In this document: positions 38,579-47,494 of the stretch, one piece after another
Layout: each line of letters opens with the position of its first letter
Position numbering within the stretch: position 1 is the stretch's first letter
Assembly (NCBI GenBank): GCA_963846165.1
Contig: CAWJUU010000005.1
Coordinates: 806,001-870,000 of the forward strand
Source of the DNA: WHSW01 sp963846165
GTDB lineage: Bacteria > Actinomycetota > Thermoleophilia > Solirubrobacterales > 70-9
Reading direction: 5' to 3'
Length of the DNA: 64,000 nucleotides
Translations under genes and position numbers: made by a program
Notes under the pieces: generated by a model
The model's input: the letters and a program-made list of their open reading frames with translations, nothing else
The model's database searches: none
Told to the model about the DNA's origin: nothing

Positions 38579-39733
38579 ATGCCATCGCTGGTGACGTTCG
38601 ACGAGGCGCTCGCGCTGGCCGAGATCTCCTCGCAAGACGAGATCGCCGCGCTCGTCGAGCGCGCCTGGCAGGTGCGGACGGAGCGCTTCGGCGACTCGAC
38701 CGACATGTGCTCGCTGGTCAACGCGAAGTCGGGTGGCTGCGCCGAGGACTGTGGCTTCTGCGCCCAGTCGCGCTACGCCGAGGCCGACACGCCGATGCAC
38801 GCGATGATGGAGCCTGAGCAGATCCTCGAGCACGCGAGGGCGGCGGAGGCGGCGGGCGCGCACCGGTTCTGCATGGTCACCCAGGGCCAGGGCCTGTCGA
38901 AGCGCGACTTCGACAAGATCGAGGCCGGGGCCCGGCTCGTCGCCGAGCACACGAACCTGAAGCGCTGCGCCTCGATCGGACACATCTCGGCGGCTCGGGC
39001 AAAGCGGCTCGCCGACGCCGGGATCCAGCGCGTCCACCACAACGTCGAGACCGCGCGCTCCTACTACGAGGAGGTGACGACCACCGTCCGCTACGAGGGC
39101 AGGATGCGGACGATCGAGGCGGTGCGAGAGGCCGGGTTGGAGACCTGCGTCGGAGGCATCCTGAATCTCGGCGAGAGCCCGCGCCAGCGGGTCGAGATGG
39201 CCTTCGAGCTGGCCGAGATCAACCCCACCTCGGTGCCGATCAACCTCCTCAACCCGCGCTCGGGAACGAAGTTCGGTGACCGCAAGCTGATGGACCCGTG
39301 GGAGGTCGTCAAATGGGTGGCGATCTTCCGCCTCATCCTCCCCGACGCCCTCTTCCGCCTCTGCGGCGGCCGGGTCGAGAACCTCGATGAGCTGCAGCCG
39401 CTCGCGGTCAAGGCGGGGCTCAACGGGGTGATGATGGGCAACTTCCTGACCACGCTCGGCGCCGAGCCGGCCGACGACCGGGAGATGTTCTCCGAGCTCG
39501 GCCTGAACGTCGCCCGGCAGCCCGACAACGGCGCCAACCCGCGCCCCGACAACCGCTCCGGCTGGCTCGACGGCTCGACGCCACAGACCCCGATCGACGA
39601 GCTGATCGACAGCCAGGCCGACGCCAACTTCTGGGACCCATCGACTCAGCTCCGGGTGATCAAGAAAAAGGGCGCGACACCGGGGTACCCGGAGAGGCCC
39701 TCCGAGAGCGCCGCGGCCGGCTGGGGGGACTGA
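38579..39733 (+). CDS. bioB: Biotin synthase
   Basis: This 384-aa radical-SAM enzyme inserts sulfur into dethiobiotin. The CxxxCxxC cluster site is GGCAEDCGFCAQSRYAEAD, with HNVETARSYYEEVTTT and GGILNLGESPRQRVEMAFEL next, and NPRSGTKFGDRKLM and LCGGRVENLD near the end. The C-terminal extension of about 50 residues (DGSTPQTPIDELIDSQADAN) is longer than usual. First gene of bioB-F-D-A; only a short 45-bp leader precedes it. Confidence 0.96.
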   Translation: MPSLVTFDEALALAEISSQDEIAALVERAWQVRTERFGDSTDMCSLVNAKSGGCAEDCGFCAQSRYAEADTPMHAMMEPEQILEHARAAEAAGAHRFCMVTQGQGLSKRDFDKIEAGARLVAEHTNLKRCASIGHISAARAKRLADAGIQRVHHNVETARSYYEEVTTTVRYEGRMRTIEAVREAGLETCVGGILNLGESPRQRVEMAFELAEINPTSVPINLLNPRSGTKFGDRKLMDPWEVVKWVAIFRLILPDALFRLCGGRVENLDELQPLAVKAGLNGVMMGNFLTTLGAEPADDREMFSELGLNVARQPDNGANPRPDNRSGWLDGSTPQTPIDELIDSQADANFWDPSTQLRVIKKKGATPGYPERPSESAAAGWGD

Positions 39734-39735
39734 GG

Positions 39736-40965
39736 TTGTCGGGCGCGGAAAGCGGCGGCGACGTCGGCGAGCGCCTCGCCGAGCTGCGGCGCAGCGGCCT
39801 GCACCGGCGCCTGCGGGTAATCGACGGGCCACAGGGGCCACGGGTGCAGCTCGACGGCGCCGAGGTCCTGCTGCTGTGCTCGAACAACTACCTCGGGCTG
39901 GCCGATCACCCGCGCGTGCGCCAAGCCGCCACCGAAGCGGCGGAGCGCTACGGGGCGGGATCCGGGGGCTCGCGACTGATCTCCGGCTCGATGTCGCTGC
40001 ATCGCAAGCTCGAGGGCCGGCTGGCCGAGTTCAAGGGCACCGAGGCCGCGCTGCTGTTCGGCTCGGGGTACCTCGCCAACACCGGGACCGTGGCTGCGCT
40101 GGCGGGCCGCGGTGACGTCGTCTTCTCCGACGAGCTCAACCACGCGAGCATCATCGACGGCTGCCGGCTGTCGCGGGCAGAGACATTCGTCTACCGCCAC
40201 CGCGATCTCGGGCACCTCGAGGCGGGCTTGCGGGAGGCCGGCGATCGCGCCCGCCTGATCGTCACCGACGGCGTCTTCTCGATGGACGGCGACGTCGCCC
40301 CGCTCCCCGAGCTCGCCGAGCTGGCGCGGCGCCATGGTTGCCTGCTGGTCGTCGACGAGGCGCACGCGACCGGTGCGCTCGGCCCCGGCGGCCGCGGATC
40401 GGTGGCCGCGGCGGGTCTCGGCGGCGAGGTCGACGTGGTCGTCGGCACGCTCGGTAAGGCGCTCGGGGGCTACGGCGCCTACGTCTGCGCGTCGGCTCAG
40501 ATCGTCGACCTGCTGGTCAACACGGCGAGGCCGTTCATCTACTCGACCGCGCCTCCGCCTCCCTCGGTGGGGGCGGCACTGGCGGCGCTCTCGCTGCTCG
40601 ACGGGCAACCCGGCCTGGTCGAGCAACTGCACCGCAACGCCGCGATCCTGCGCGAGGGGCTGACCGCGCAGGGCCTCGAGACCGGTGGTTCGCGGACCCA
40701 GATCATCCCGGTGATCGTCGGCGACCCGCGGCGCGCGCTGGCGCTCTGCGAAGGGACACTCGAGGGCGGTGTCTTCGCCCAGGCGATCCGGCCGCCGACC
40801 GTGCCGGCGGGCAGCTCCCGCCTGCGCCTGACGGTGATGGCCAACCACCGCGCCGACGAGCTCAGCGCCGCCGCCCGGGTGATCGGCCGCGCCGCACAAG
40901 AGCTCGGCGTCGCCGGCGCCGGCGAACCGGCGGGCGCCGTCCGCGGCCTGCGCCTGGCCGCCTAG
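39736..40965 (+). CDS. bioF: 8-amino-7-oxononanoate synthase
   Basis: The 409-aa PLP enzyme condenses pimeloyl-thioester with alanine. It starts at TTG, 2 bp after bioB. LLCSNNYLGLADHPRVRQAA, GAGSGGSRLISGSMSLHRKL, FSDELNHASIIDGCRLS, LLVVDEAHATGALGPGG and the PLP lysine in VVGTLGKALGGYGAY are all present. Confidence 0.95.
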   Translation: MSGAESGGDVGERLAELRRSGLHRRLRVIDGPQGPRVQLDGAEVLLLCSNNYLGLADHPRVRQAATEAAERYGAGSGGSRLISGSMSLHRKLEGRLAEFKGTEAALLFGSGYLANTGTVAALAGRGDVVFSDELNHASIIDGCRLSRAETFVYRHRDLGHLEAGLREAGDRARLIVTDGVFSMDGDVAPLPELAELARRHGCLLVVDEAHATGALGPGGRGSVAAAGLGGEVDVVVGTLGKALGGYGAYVCASAQIVDLLVNTARPFIYSTAPPPPSVGAALAALSLLDGQPGLVEQLHRNAAILREGLTAQGLETGGSRTQIIPVIVGDPRRALALCEGTLEGGVFAQAIRPPTVPAGSSRLRLTVMANHRADELSAAARVIGRAAQELGVAGAGEPAGAVRGLRLAA

Positions 40966-40976
40966 CGACCGAACGC

Positions 40977-41735
40977 GTGGAAGGCGTGTTCGTCACCGGG
41001 ACCGGCACCGGGGTGGGGAAGACCGTGGTCGCGGCGGCGATCGCCCGGACGGCCGCAGCCGCCGGGAAGCGCGTGGCGGTGTTCAAGCCCGCGGTCAGCG
41101 GCCTCGAAGAGGGCGGCGAGCCCGACCACGCGCTGCTTCGCCGGGCCGCCGGCTCCGCGCAGGCCGATGACGAGATCTCCCCGTATCGCTTCGGCCCGCC
41201 GGTCTCGCCTCACCTCGGCGCCGAGCTGGCGGGCGAAGCGATCGACCCGGTGATCCTGCGCGAGGTCGCAGCCAGGACGAGTGCGGGCGCCGACCTGCTC
41301 GTGGTCGAGGGGGTCGGCGGCTTCCTCGTGCCGCTGACGCTCGGCTACCTGGTCCGCGACCTCGCGCGCGACCTCGGCCTGCCGGTGGTGGTCGCAGCCG
41401 CGCCCGGGCTGGGGACGATCAACCACACCCTGCTCACGATCGAGGCGGTGCGTGCGGTCGGGCTCGAGGTGGTGGCGGTGGTGCTGACGCCGTGGCCGGC
41501 GGAGCCCGGAGAGGTCGAGCGCTCGAATCGCGATGCGATCGCGCGCCTGGGCGGGGTCAGCGTCGAGACGCTGCCCCGCCTCGAGCTCAGCGAGCCCGCT
41601 TCTTGGCCGGCGTCTACGATACCGGCGGCGCTCCTCGGCCATACGGCGGCGTTCCGCGTTGACCGAGTCGATGAGATAAATGCCGAGTACGGGGTGCATG
41701 GTGCGCTCCTTTGCGAAATGAGTTACTGGTGGTGA
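40977..41735 (+). CDS. bioD: Dethiobiotin synthase
   Basis: This 252-aa ATP-dependent carboxylase closes the ureido ring of dethiobiotin. It starts at GTG with MEGVFVTGTGTGVGKTVVAA (P-loop), then FKPAVSGLEEGGEPDHALL, VEGVGGFLVPL and APGLGTINHTLLTIEA. Eleven bp follow bioF. The last 25 residues (DEINAEYGVHGALLCEMSYW) are beyond the usual fold. Confidence 0.93.
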   Translation: MEGVFVTGTGTGVGKTVVAAAIARTAAAAGKRVAVFKPAVSGLEEGGEPDHALLRRAAGSAQADDEISPYRFGPPVSPHLGAELAGEAIDPVILREVAARTSAGADLLVVEGVGGFLVPLTLGYLVRDLARDLGLPVVVAAAPGLGTINHTLLTIEAVRAVGLEVVAVVLTPWPAEPGEVERSNRDAIARLGGVSVETLPRLELSEPASWPASTIPAALLGHTAAFRVDRVDEINAEYGVHGALLCEMSYWW

Positions 41736-41839
41736 ATCTAGGCTAGGTGTGAAGTGCCGCGATCGGTGTGACCGGCGTCACTCAGCGTTTCGGCTGCAAG
41801 CGGTTGCCGCCGCCGTGGCGGTTATGTTCGGCAGCGGCG

Positions 41840-43162
41840 ATGTCGAAGGCGATCGGAGAGCTCGACCACCGTCACCTCTGGCACCCGTTCACCCAGCAGC
41901 GTGGCTGGTGCGAGGAGGAGGCGCTGGTGATCGAGCGTGGCGAGGGCACGGACCTGATCGATGCCGAAGGACGGCGCTACATCGACGGCGTCTCGTCGCT
42001 GTGGTGCAACGTCCACGGCCATCGCCATCCGCTGATCGACGAGGCGGTTCGCGGTCAGCTCGACCGGGTCGCGCACTCGACCCTGCTCGGGCTCACCCAC
42101 CAGGCGGCCGCCGAGTTGGCCGAGCGCCTGGTCGAGCTGGCCCCGCCCGGCCTCGAGCGCGTCTTCTACTCCGAGTCGGGCTCGACCGCGGTCGAGATCG
42201 CGCTCAAGATGGCGTTCCAGTACTGGCAGCAGCGAGGTGGCCAGCACAAGCGCAGGACAGCGTTCGTCTGCCTCACCGGCGCCTACCACGGCGACACGAT
42301 CGGCTCGGTCTCGGTCGGCGGGATCGACCTCTTCCACCGTGCTTACGCGCCGCTGCTTTTCGGTTCACACCGCGTCGATCCGGGAGACGTCGAGCGGCTC
42401 GAGTGCGTGCTCGACTTCCACTCCGAGGAGGTCGCGGCCGTGATCGTCGAGCCGCTGGTCCAGGGCGCGGCCGGGATCAGGGTCCAGCCGCCGGGATTCC
42501 TGCGCCGGGTGCGAGAGCTGACCGCAGCGCACGGCGTCTTCCTGATCGCCGACGAGGTCGCGACCGGGTTCGGGCGCACCGGCACGATGTTCGCCTGCGA
42601 GCAGGAGCGGGTCGCGCCCGACTTCCTCTGCCTCGGCAAGGGCCTCACCGGCGGCTACCTGCCGCTGGCGGCGACGCTGGCCACCGAGCAGGTCTACGAG
42701 GGCTTTTGCGGCGCCCACGAGGACTTCCGCACGTTCTTTCACGGCCACACGTTCACCGGCAACCCGCTCGGCTGCGCCGCGGCGCTCGCCAGCCTCGAGG
42801 TGTTCCGCACCGAGGACACGCTGCTGCGGCTACAGCCGAAGATCCGGTTGCTCGGCGAGCTGCTGCGCCCGGTCGCCGCAATGAACGAGGTCGCGGAGGT
42901 GCGCGGGCTCGGCTTCATGGTCGGGATCGACCTCGGCGACCACGACCCGGCGCTTCGGCTGGGCCACCGGGTCACACTCGAGGCCCGCGAGCGCGGTGCG
43001 CTCGTGCGCCCGCTCGGCGACACGGTCGTGCTGATGCCGCCGCTGGCGATCTCGAAGGCCGACCTGCGCCGTCTGGTCGAGATCGTCGCCGACTCGATTC
43101 GCGCCGCGCACGCGTCGGCGTACGCGGCGGTGCCCGCGCCCGATCTCCGCGCCGCCGCCTGA
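41840..43162 (+). CDS. bioA: Adenosylmethionine-8-amino-7-oxononanoate aminotransferase
   Basis: The 440-aa PLP transaminase starts at ATG 41840 (MSKAIGELDHRHLWHPFTQQ). WCNVHGHRHPLIDEAVRGQL, YSESGSTAVEIALKMAFQYW, TGAYHGDTIGSVSVGG, LIADEVATGFGRTGTMFACE and the PLP lysine in LCLGKGLTGGYLPLAATL identify BioA. It lies 104 bp after bioD, so it may have its own promoter, and ends the cluster. Confidence 0.95.
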   Translation: MSKAIGELDHRHLWHPFTQQRGWCEEEALVIERGEGTDLIDAEGRRYIDGVSSLWCNVHGHRHPLIDEAVRGQLDRVAHSTLLGLTHQAAAELAERLVELAPPGLERVFYSESGSTAVEIALKMAFQYWQQRGGQHKRRTAFVCLTGAYHGDTIGSVSVGGIDLFHRAYAPLLFGSHRVDPGDVERLECVLDFHSEEVAAVIVEPLVQGAAGIRVQPPGFLRRVRELTAAHGVFLIADEVATGFGRTGTMFACEQERVAPDFLCLGKGLTGGYLPLAATLATEQVYEGFCGAHEDFRTFFHGHTFTGNPLGCAAALASLEVFRTEDTLLRLQPKIRLLGELLRPVAAMNEVAEVRGLGFMVGIDLGDHDPALRLGHRVTLEARERGALVRPLGDTVVLMPPLAISKADLRRLVEIVADSIRAAHASAYAAVPAPDLRAAA

Positions 43163-43485
43163 GCTGCGCCGCTGGCCTCACAACGAGCGCAGTCGACGCC
43201 GGCCGGCGGCCGGCGAGGTTTCGGACCCTGGTGATCGCGCCCGAAACCGAGGCGAGCGAGGTGCGCGACCGGATCGAGGCGAGCCTCCGTGGCGCCGAAG
43301 CCTGGCGCGTGGTCTCGCTTCGCCCGCGGCCGTCGCCAAGGACGAGCAGGGTCTCGCCGCAACTCTCGCCCGCGGCTGAGCGCTTTCGCGCGGAACCTCT
43401 CAGATGCATGCGGTGCGAAACGTTCGCTGGCCGGATGCCGATACTTGACCATGTGACGGATCGGCGGGACCTCCGTAGTACGGGC
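43163..43485. other. Intergenic stretch before the ECF sigma gene
   Basis: No recognisable gene in 320 bp. A frame with VIAPETEASEVRDRIEASLR (from about 43230) could be a gene scrap. GGAACC at 43393 and CGAAAC at about 43417 are spaced like an ECF -35/-10 pair, which would allow autoregulation of the downstream sigma factor. TTGACC at about 43445 is another candidate -35. Confidence 0.4.
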
Positions 43486-44022
43486 ATGAACGAGACGCTC
43501 GTTGCGCCGGCGTCCGAGGCGCCGACCGAGGCCGAGGCCGCCTTCGACTCCCTCTATCGCTCGAGCCGCGACGATCTCTTCGCCTACGTCGCCGGCCTGC
43601 TGCGCGACCGCAGCGCGGCGGAGGACGTGACCGCGCAGGCGTTCGAGCGTGCCTACAGGCGCCGCTCGAGCTTCAACCCGGGGCGGGGCACCCACCGCGC
43701 CTGGCTCTTCGGCATCGCCCGCAACGCGGCACTCGACGAGTTGCGCCGCCGCAGCCGCCACGCCGAGCTCGCCACCGAGCCCGAGGACGTGGCGGCCGCG
43801 GACGCGCATGAGGAGGCCGCCGAGGCGGCGCTGCGGCGCTCGACGATCCGCGCCGCGTTGGCGAAGCTCTCGGCGCGCGAGCGCGAGCTGGTCGCGCTCA
43901 AGTACTTCGCCGGGCTCGCCAACGCCGAGATCGCCGCCGTGATCGGGATCAGCGAGTCGAACGCCGGCACCAAGCTGCACCGTGTGATCGAGAAGCTGAG
44001 GGAGGCCTGCGATGAGGGTTGA
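43486..44022 (+). CDS. ECF-family RNA polymerase sigma factor
   Basis: The 178-aa protein starts at ATG 43486 (MNETLVAPASEAPTEAEAAF). Sigma2 is SLYRSSRDDLFAYVAGLLRD plus AEDVTAQAFERAYRR and RAWLFGIARNAALDELRRR; sigma4 is LAKLSARERELVALKYFAGL followed by AEIAAVIGISESNAGTKLH. It overlaps the downstream membrane protein by 11 bp, the typical arrangement of a sigma/anti-sigma pair. Confidence 0.92.
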   Translation: MNETLVAPASEAPTEAEAAFDSLYRSSRDDLFAYVAGLLRDRSAAEDVTAQAFERAYRRRSSFNPGRGTHRAWLFGIARNAALDELRRRSRHAELATEPEDVAAADAHEEAAEAALRRSTIRAALAKLSARERELVALKYFAGLANAEIAAVIGISESNAGTKLHRVIEKLREACDEG

Positions 44023-45213
44023 AGAGCTGGAGCGCGAGCTGCGCGCCGAGCGCCAGGGGCCGGATGCCGAATTCGCCCGCCGGCTCGACGAGTGGGCCGC
44101 GGCCGGGTTCCCCCGCGACCGTGGCCTCGGCCCACGCGCGCTCGCCGGCCGGGATCGCCGGTCCGACCGCGCGCGGCGCCTCTGGGAGCGGATCTCCTCG
44201 GTTCCGCCGCGGAGGGTCCTGATGCCTGTTGGCGCCGTCGCCACGGTGGTGGTGGTCGGCGGCGTGCTGATCGGGCAGCTCGAGCGGATCGGCGGCTCCG
44301 GTGACGACGCGGCCGAATCGGGCTCGGCCGCGCTCGAGAGCTCCAGCGGCGAGAGGGCGCTCGGCGCCGAGCAGGCGCCGTCGGGCGGAGACGCCGGACG
44401 CACCGCCGATCAAGGTGCGGCAAGCGCGGCACCGAGGCGCAACAGCTCGACAACTCCGCCGGCGCCGTCGATGAGTACAGCCTCGCGCCGATCCCCGCGA
44501 TCGGCGACGGCGGCGGAGGCGGCGGGATCGCCCGCGGCACCGACGAGCGGATCGTCGACGCGACCGCCCGGGTGACCCTCGGCGCCGAGGCCGACGAGGT
44601 CCAGGAGGTGGCCAACGAGGTCGTCGCGGTCACCGACCGCTACAAGGGCGTCGTCCTCGACTCGCAGGTGACCACCGACCAGGGCGGCGCCCGGGCGGCG
44701 TTCACGCTCGAGCTCCCCTACAAGCAGCTCGACGCGGCGCTCGACGAGCTCTCGGGGCTCGCCGACGTGATCTCGCGCACCGAGGCGGGCGAGGACATCA
44801 CCGCCGGCGCGGTCCGCGCGCGCAAGAACCTCGCCGACACCTTCGAGCAGGTCCGCAAGGCGCGAATCGAGTTGATCGCCGCCGACACGCGCGAGGAGCG
44901 GCTGATCATCCGCTCGCAGATCAGCTCGCTCCAGGCCCAGGCCGACGCCTTCGAGGCCCAGCTCAACAACGTCAAGCGCCAGGGCCGGTTCGCGACCGTG
45001 AACGTCGACATCACCTCCAACGGCGGCGACTCGAGCGGCGACTGGAGCCTCTCCGACGCGCTCGACGACGCCGGACGGGTGCTCGAGGTGATCGGCGGGA
45101 TCGCGCTCGTCAGCCTCGCGGTGCTGATGCCGCTGGCGCTCGTCGGCGCGCTCGTCTGGCTGATCGTGTCGCGCTCCCGGCGCCACCAGCGCGAGCGGGC
45201 GCTCGGGGAGTAG
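44012..45213 (+). CDS. DUF4349 membrane protein, putative anti-sigma partner (one frame break)
   Basis: The N-terminal frame (MRVEELERELRAERQGPDAE) has one transmembrane helix (VGAVATVVVVGGVLIG) and is rich in Ser/Gly/Ala. Near 44430 the frame shifts; the continuation reads GTEAQQLDNSAGAVDEYSLA, then the DUF4349 domain (VTLGAEADEVQEVANEVVAV, ELPYKQLDAALDELSGLADV) with coiled-coil FEAQLNNVKRQGRFATVN, and ends in a second helix (GGIALVSLAVLMPLALVGAL). Overlap with the sigma gene suggests it restrains that sigma at the membrane. A single base error near 44430 would restore one frame. Confidence 0.8.
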
Positions 45214-45396
45214 CTACTCGTAGGGCTCGAAGTCCGCCTTGCGGGCCCCGCAGACGGGGCAGAACCAGTCGTCCGGGATGTCGTCGAAGGCGGTCCCCGG
45301 CGGGATGCCCCCGTCGGGGTCGCCGTCGTCGGGGTCGTAGATGAACCCGCACGACGTGCAGACCCAGAGCTGCTTCGTCTCGGTCTCGGTGCTCAC
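45214..45396 (-). CDS. Rubredoxin
   Basis: The 60-aa iron protein starts at GTG 45396. CTSCGFIYDPDDGDPDGGIP and DIPDDWFCPVCGARKADF give the two CxxCG metal sites, with the usual acidic loop and the conserved PDDW. It passes single electrons, for example to alkane or fatty-acid monooxygenases or peroxide-reducing systems. It is divergent from NUDIX across only 24 bp. Confidence 0.94.
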   Translation of the reverse strand: MSTETETKQLWVCTSCGFIYDPDDGDPDGGIPPGTAFDDIPDDWFCPVCGARKADFEPYE

Positions 45397-45420
45397 TCGG
45401 GGCAGGTTATCGTCTGCTCG
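45397..45420. promoter_or_regulatory. 24-bp divergent promoter gap
   Basis: Only 24 bp separate two GTG starts. GGTTATCGT contains -10-like hexamers read in both directions (GATAAC on the minus strand). There is no room for 5' leaders, so both transcripts are probably leaderless. Confidence 0.45.
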
Positions 45421-46041
45421 GTGAGCGACACACCGGTCACCCCCCGCCCCGCGGCGACGATCATCCTCCTGCGCCGCGGCGGCAAGCACTCCGAGCGGGG
45501 GGTCGAGGTGCTCATGGTCCGGCGCAGCACGAAGGCCTCGTTCATGCCCGGTGTGTGGGTCTTTCCCGGCGGGATCATCGAGGCGGGCGAGACCCCCGCC
45601 GAATGCGCGGCGCGCGAGCTCTCCGAGGAGGCCGGGATCGACCTCGGGGCCGAGCCGGAGCTGGTCGCGTGGTCGCGCTGGATCACGCCCGAGGTCGTCC
45701 CGGTGCGCTTCGACACCCACTTCTTCGTCGGCCTCGCGCCGGCGCACACCCCGCCCGAGGCGGACGGGGTTGAGGTCTCCGACGCCGGTTGGTTCGGCCC
45801 GCAGGCGGCGCTCGACGCGCACGCCGTGGGCGAGCTCGAGCTCGTCTTCCCGACGATCAAGACGCTCGAGACGCTGCTCGGGCACGCGAGCGCCGACGAG
45901 GTGATCGCCGCGGCGCGCGAGCGGGTAGTCGAGCCGATCCTGCCGCGGGTCGTCGGCACCCGCGAGAACCACCGCGTGGTCCTGCCCTGGGAGGACGGCT
46001 ATGAGGACGGCGCAAGCGACACCGATAACCTGCCGCCGTGA
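45421..46041 (+). CDS. NUDIX hydrolase
   Basis: This 206-aa protein starts at GTG (MSDTPVTPRPAATIILLRRG). The Nudix box is GGIIEAGETPAECAARELSE followed by EAGID. The C-terminal half (SDAGWFGPQAALDAHAVGEL, TIKTLETLLGHASADEVIAA) is the NUDT19-like arrangement, a CoA-diphosphohydrolase-like branch. It overlaps the next start by 4 bp. Likely a CoA-ester or nucleotide-diphosphate pyrophosphatase. Confidence 0.9.
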   Translation: MSDTPVTPRPAATIILLRRGGKHSERGVEVLMVRRSTKASFMPGVWVFPGGIIEAGETPAECAARELSEEAGIDLGAEPELVAWSRWITPEVVPVRFDTHFFVGLAPAHTPPEADGVEVSDAGWFGPQAALDAHAVGELELVFPTIKTLETLLGHASADEVIAAARERVVEPILPRVVGTRENHRVVLPWEDGYEDGASDTDNLPP

Positions 46042-47010
46042 CCAGCAGCCTGCCGCCTCAGGTTCGGGAGTGCTTCGAGCGCTTCATCACCACCGAGTAC
46101 ACGACCATCGACGCCGGCCAGCAGCCGATCACCTGGCCGGTGACCCCGTACTACGAGCAGGGAGGGGCGTCGATCGACATCACCACCGGCCTCGGCTACC
46201 CGAAGAAGGCCGACGACGCGCAGCGGAACCCGCGTGTGGCGCTGTTGTTCTCCGACCACACCGGCTCCGGGATCGAGGGTGGGATCCGGGTCCTGGTCCA
46301 GGGCACCGCCGAGGTCGACGACCGCGACCTCGACGCCAACAAGGAGCGTTACTGGCGCGAGTCGTGGGAGAAGCTCCCGGGCACGCGCGACGCCCACCCA
46401 CCGAAGCTCCTCCGCGGCCTGTTCGGCTGGTACTACACGCGGATCTACGTCAAGGTGCACCCCGAGCGCGTCTTCGTCTGGGAGGACGGCGAACCGGCGA
46501 CCGAGCCGCAGGTCTACGACTCACGCCTCGAGGAGGTTCGCTCCGGGCACATCGAGGAGCCGCTGGCGGCGCACGAGCCGCAGGCCGGTGGGCCTGTGGT
46601 CTGGGACGAGCGCATCGACGAGCTCGGAGCCCGCCACTCCAGCGCCGTGCTCTCCTGGGTCGGGCCGGACGGCTTTCCGCTCTCGGTTCGCCTGCCGGTG
46701 AGCGTCGACCGTGCCGCGCGGCGGATCGCGCTCGGCGCCGAGCCCGCCGGCCTGCCGCTGACCGAGGGCCGAGCCTGTCTCACCGCGCACGCTCACGACG
46801 AGACCTTCCGCTGGCAGGAGAACTTCCAGGTCCGCGGCGATCTGGTGGCCGGCGACGACGGCTGGTCACTGGTGCCGCACAAGATGGTCGGCGGGTTCGA
46901 GCTCCCCGACGAGAGCGAGCTGGCCCGCTACCGCGCGCAACTTCGCCAAGGTGCGCCGCTTCTACCGCATCGCGCGCAAGCGCACCAAGGCCCGCGCGAG
47001 CCAGTCCTAG
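46038..47010 (+). CDS. PPOx/FMN-binding-like protein (frame break near C-terminus)
   Basis: The frame MTSSLPPQVRECFERFITTE onward encodes a pyridoxamine-oxidase-like barrel: ITWPVTPYYEQGGASIDITT, NPRVALLFSDHTGSGI and RVLVQGTAEVDDRDL, with a second half resembling a tandem barrel (SAVLSWVGPDGFPLSVRLPV). At about 46938 a GCGCGC run adds one base; without it the end reads YRANFAKVRRFYRIARKRTK and stops at TAG 47010. As given the frame would continue to 47045. Likely binds a flavin or F420; enzymatic substrate unknown. Confidence 0.78.
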
Positions 47011-47025
47011 TCCGCGCGCGGCGAG

Positions 47026-47053
47026 GCGAGATACTGCGCCGGTGATGTCGCAG
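47026..47053 (+). promoter_or_regulatory. Chromosomal copy of the leaderless 5' border
   Basis: GCGAGATACTGCGCCGGTG is followed by the ATG of the SnoaL gene and TCGCAG. It is the same sequence as the 5' borders in the element, differing at two positions. GATACT at 47030-47035 fits a -10 box about 10 bp before the ATG, with no Shine-Dalgarno. Confidence 0.6.
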
Positions 47054-47449
47054 TCAAACGTGGAGACCGTTCGAGCCGTCTACGAGCGATTCAGCAAGGG
47101 TGACTTCCAAGCCAGCCTCGAGGTATTTGATCCGCTTGTCCTCTTCGTCCTGCCCTCGGGATTCCCCGACTCCGGGACCTATCTCGGCATCGCCCGGCTC
47201 GAGAAGTACACGCGCGGCTTCTTGGAGCCGTGGACCCGGATCACGATCGAAGCCGAGGAGATCGGCGAGGCGGGCGACAGCGTCGTCGCGACCGTGCGCC
47301 AGCGCGGGGTCGGCAGCGAGAGCCAGGCTGCGACCGAGTTCCGCTACTTCCAGGTCTGGTCCTTCCGGGGCCGCAAGGTGATCCGGCTCGAGAACTTCCG
47401 CGAGCGCGCGGAAGCCCTCGAAGCCGCGGGGCTCAGCGCGCGAGCCTGA
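47045..47449 (+). CDS. SnoaL/NTF2-like protein (intact member of the family)
   Basis: The 134-aa protein (MSQSNVETVRAVYERFSKGD) has the NTF2-like cone: DFQASLEVFDPLVLFVLPSG, YLGIARLEKYTRGFLEPWTR, ATEFRYFQVWSFRGRKVIRL and C-terminal ERAEALEAAGLSARA. It has no recognised catalytic residues. Its 5' and 3' ends match the repeated borders in the element's cargo zone. Confidence 0.88.
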   Translation: MSQSNVETVRAVYERFSKGDFQASLEVFDPLVLFVLPSGFPDSGTYLGIARLEKYTRGFLEPWTRITIEAEEIGEAGDSVVATVRQRGVGSESQAATEFRYFQVWSFRGRKVIRLENFRERAEALEAAGLSARA

Positions 47450-47494
47450 AGCGGGCTACGCCGCGGTCGGCCGGCGCTCGGCGGAATCGCGCCG

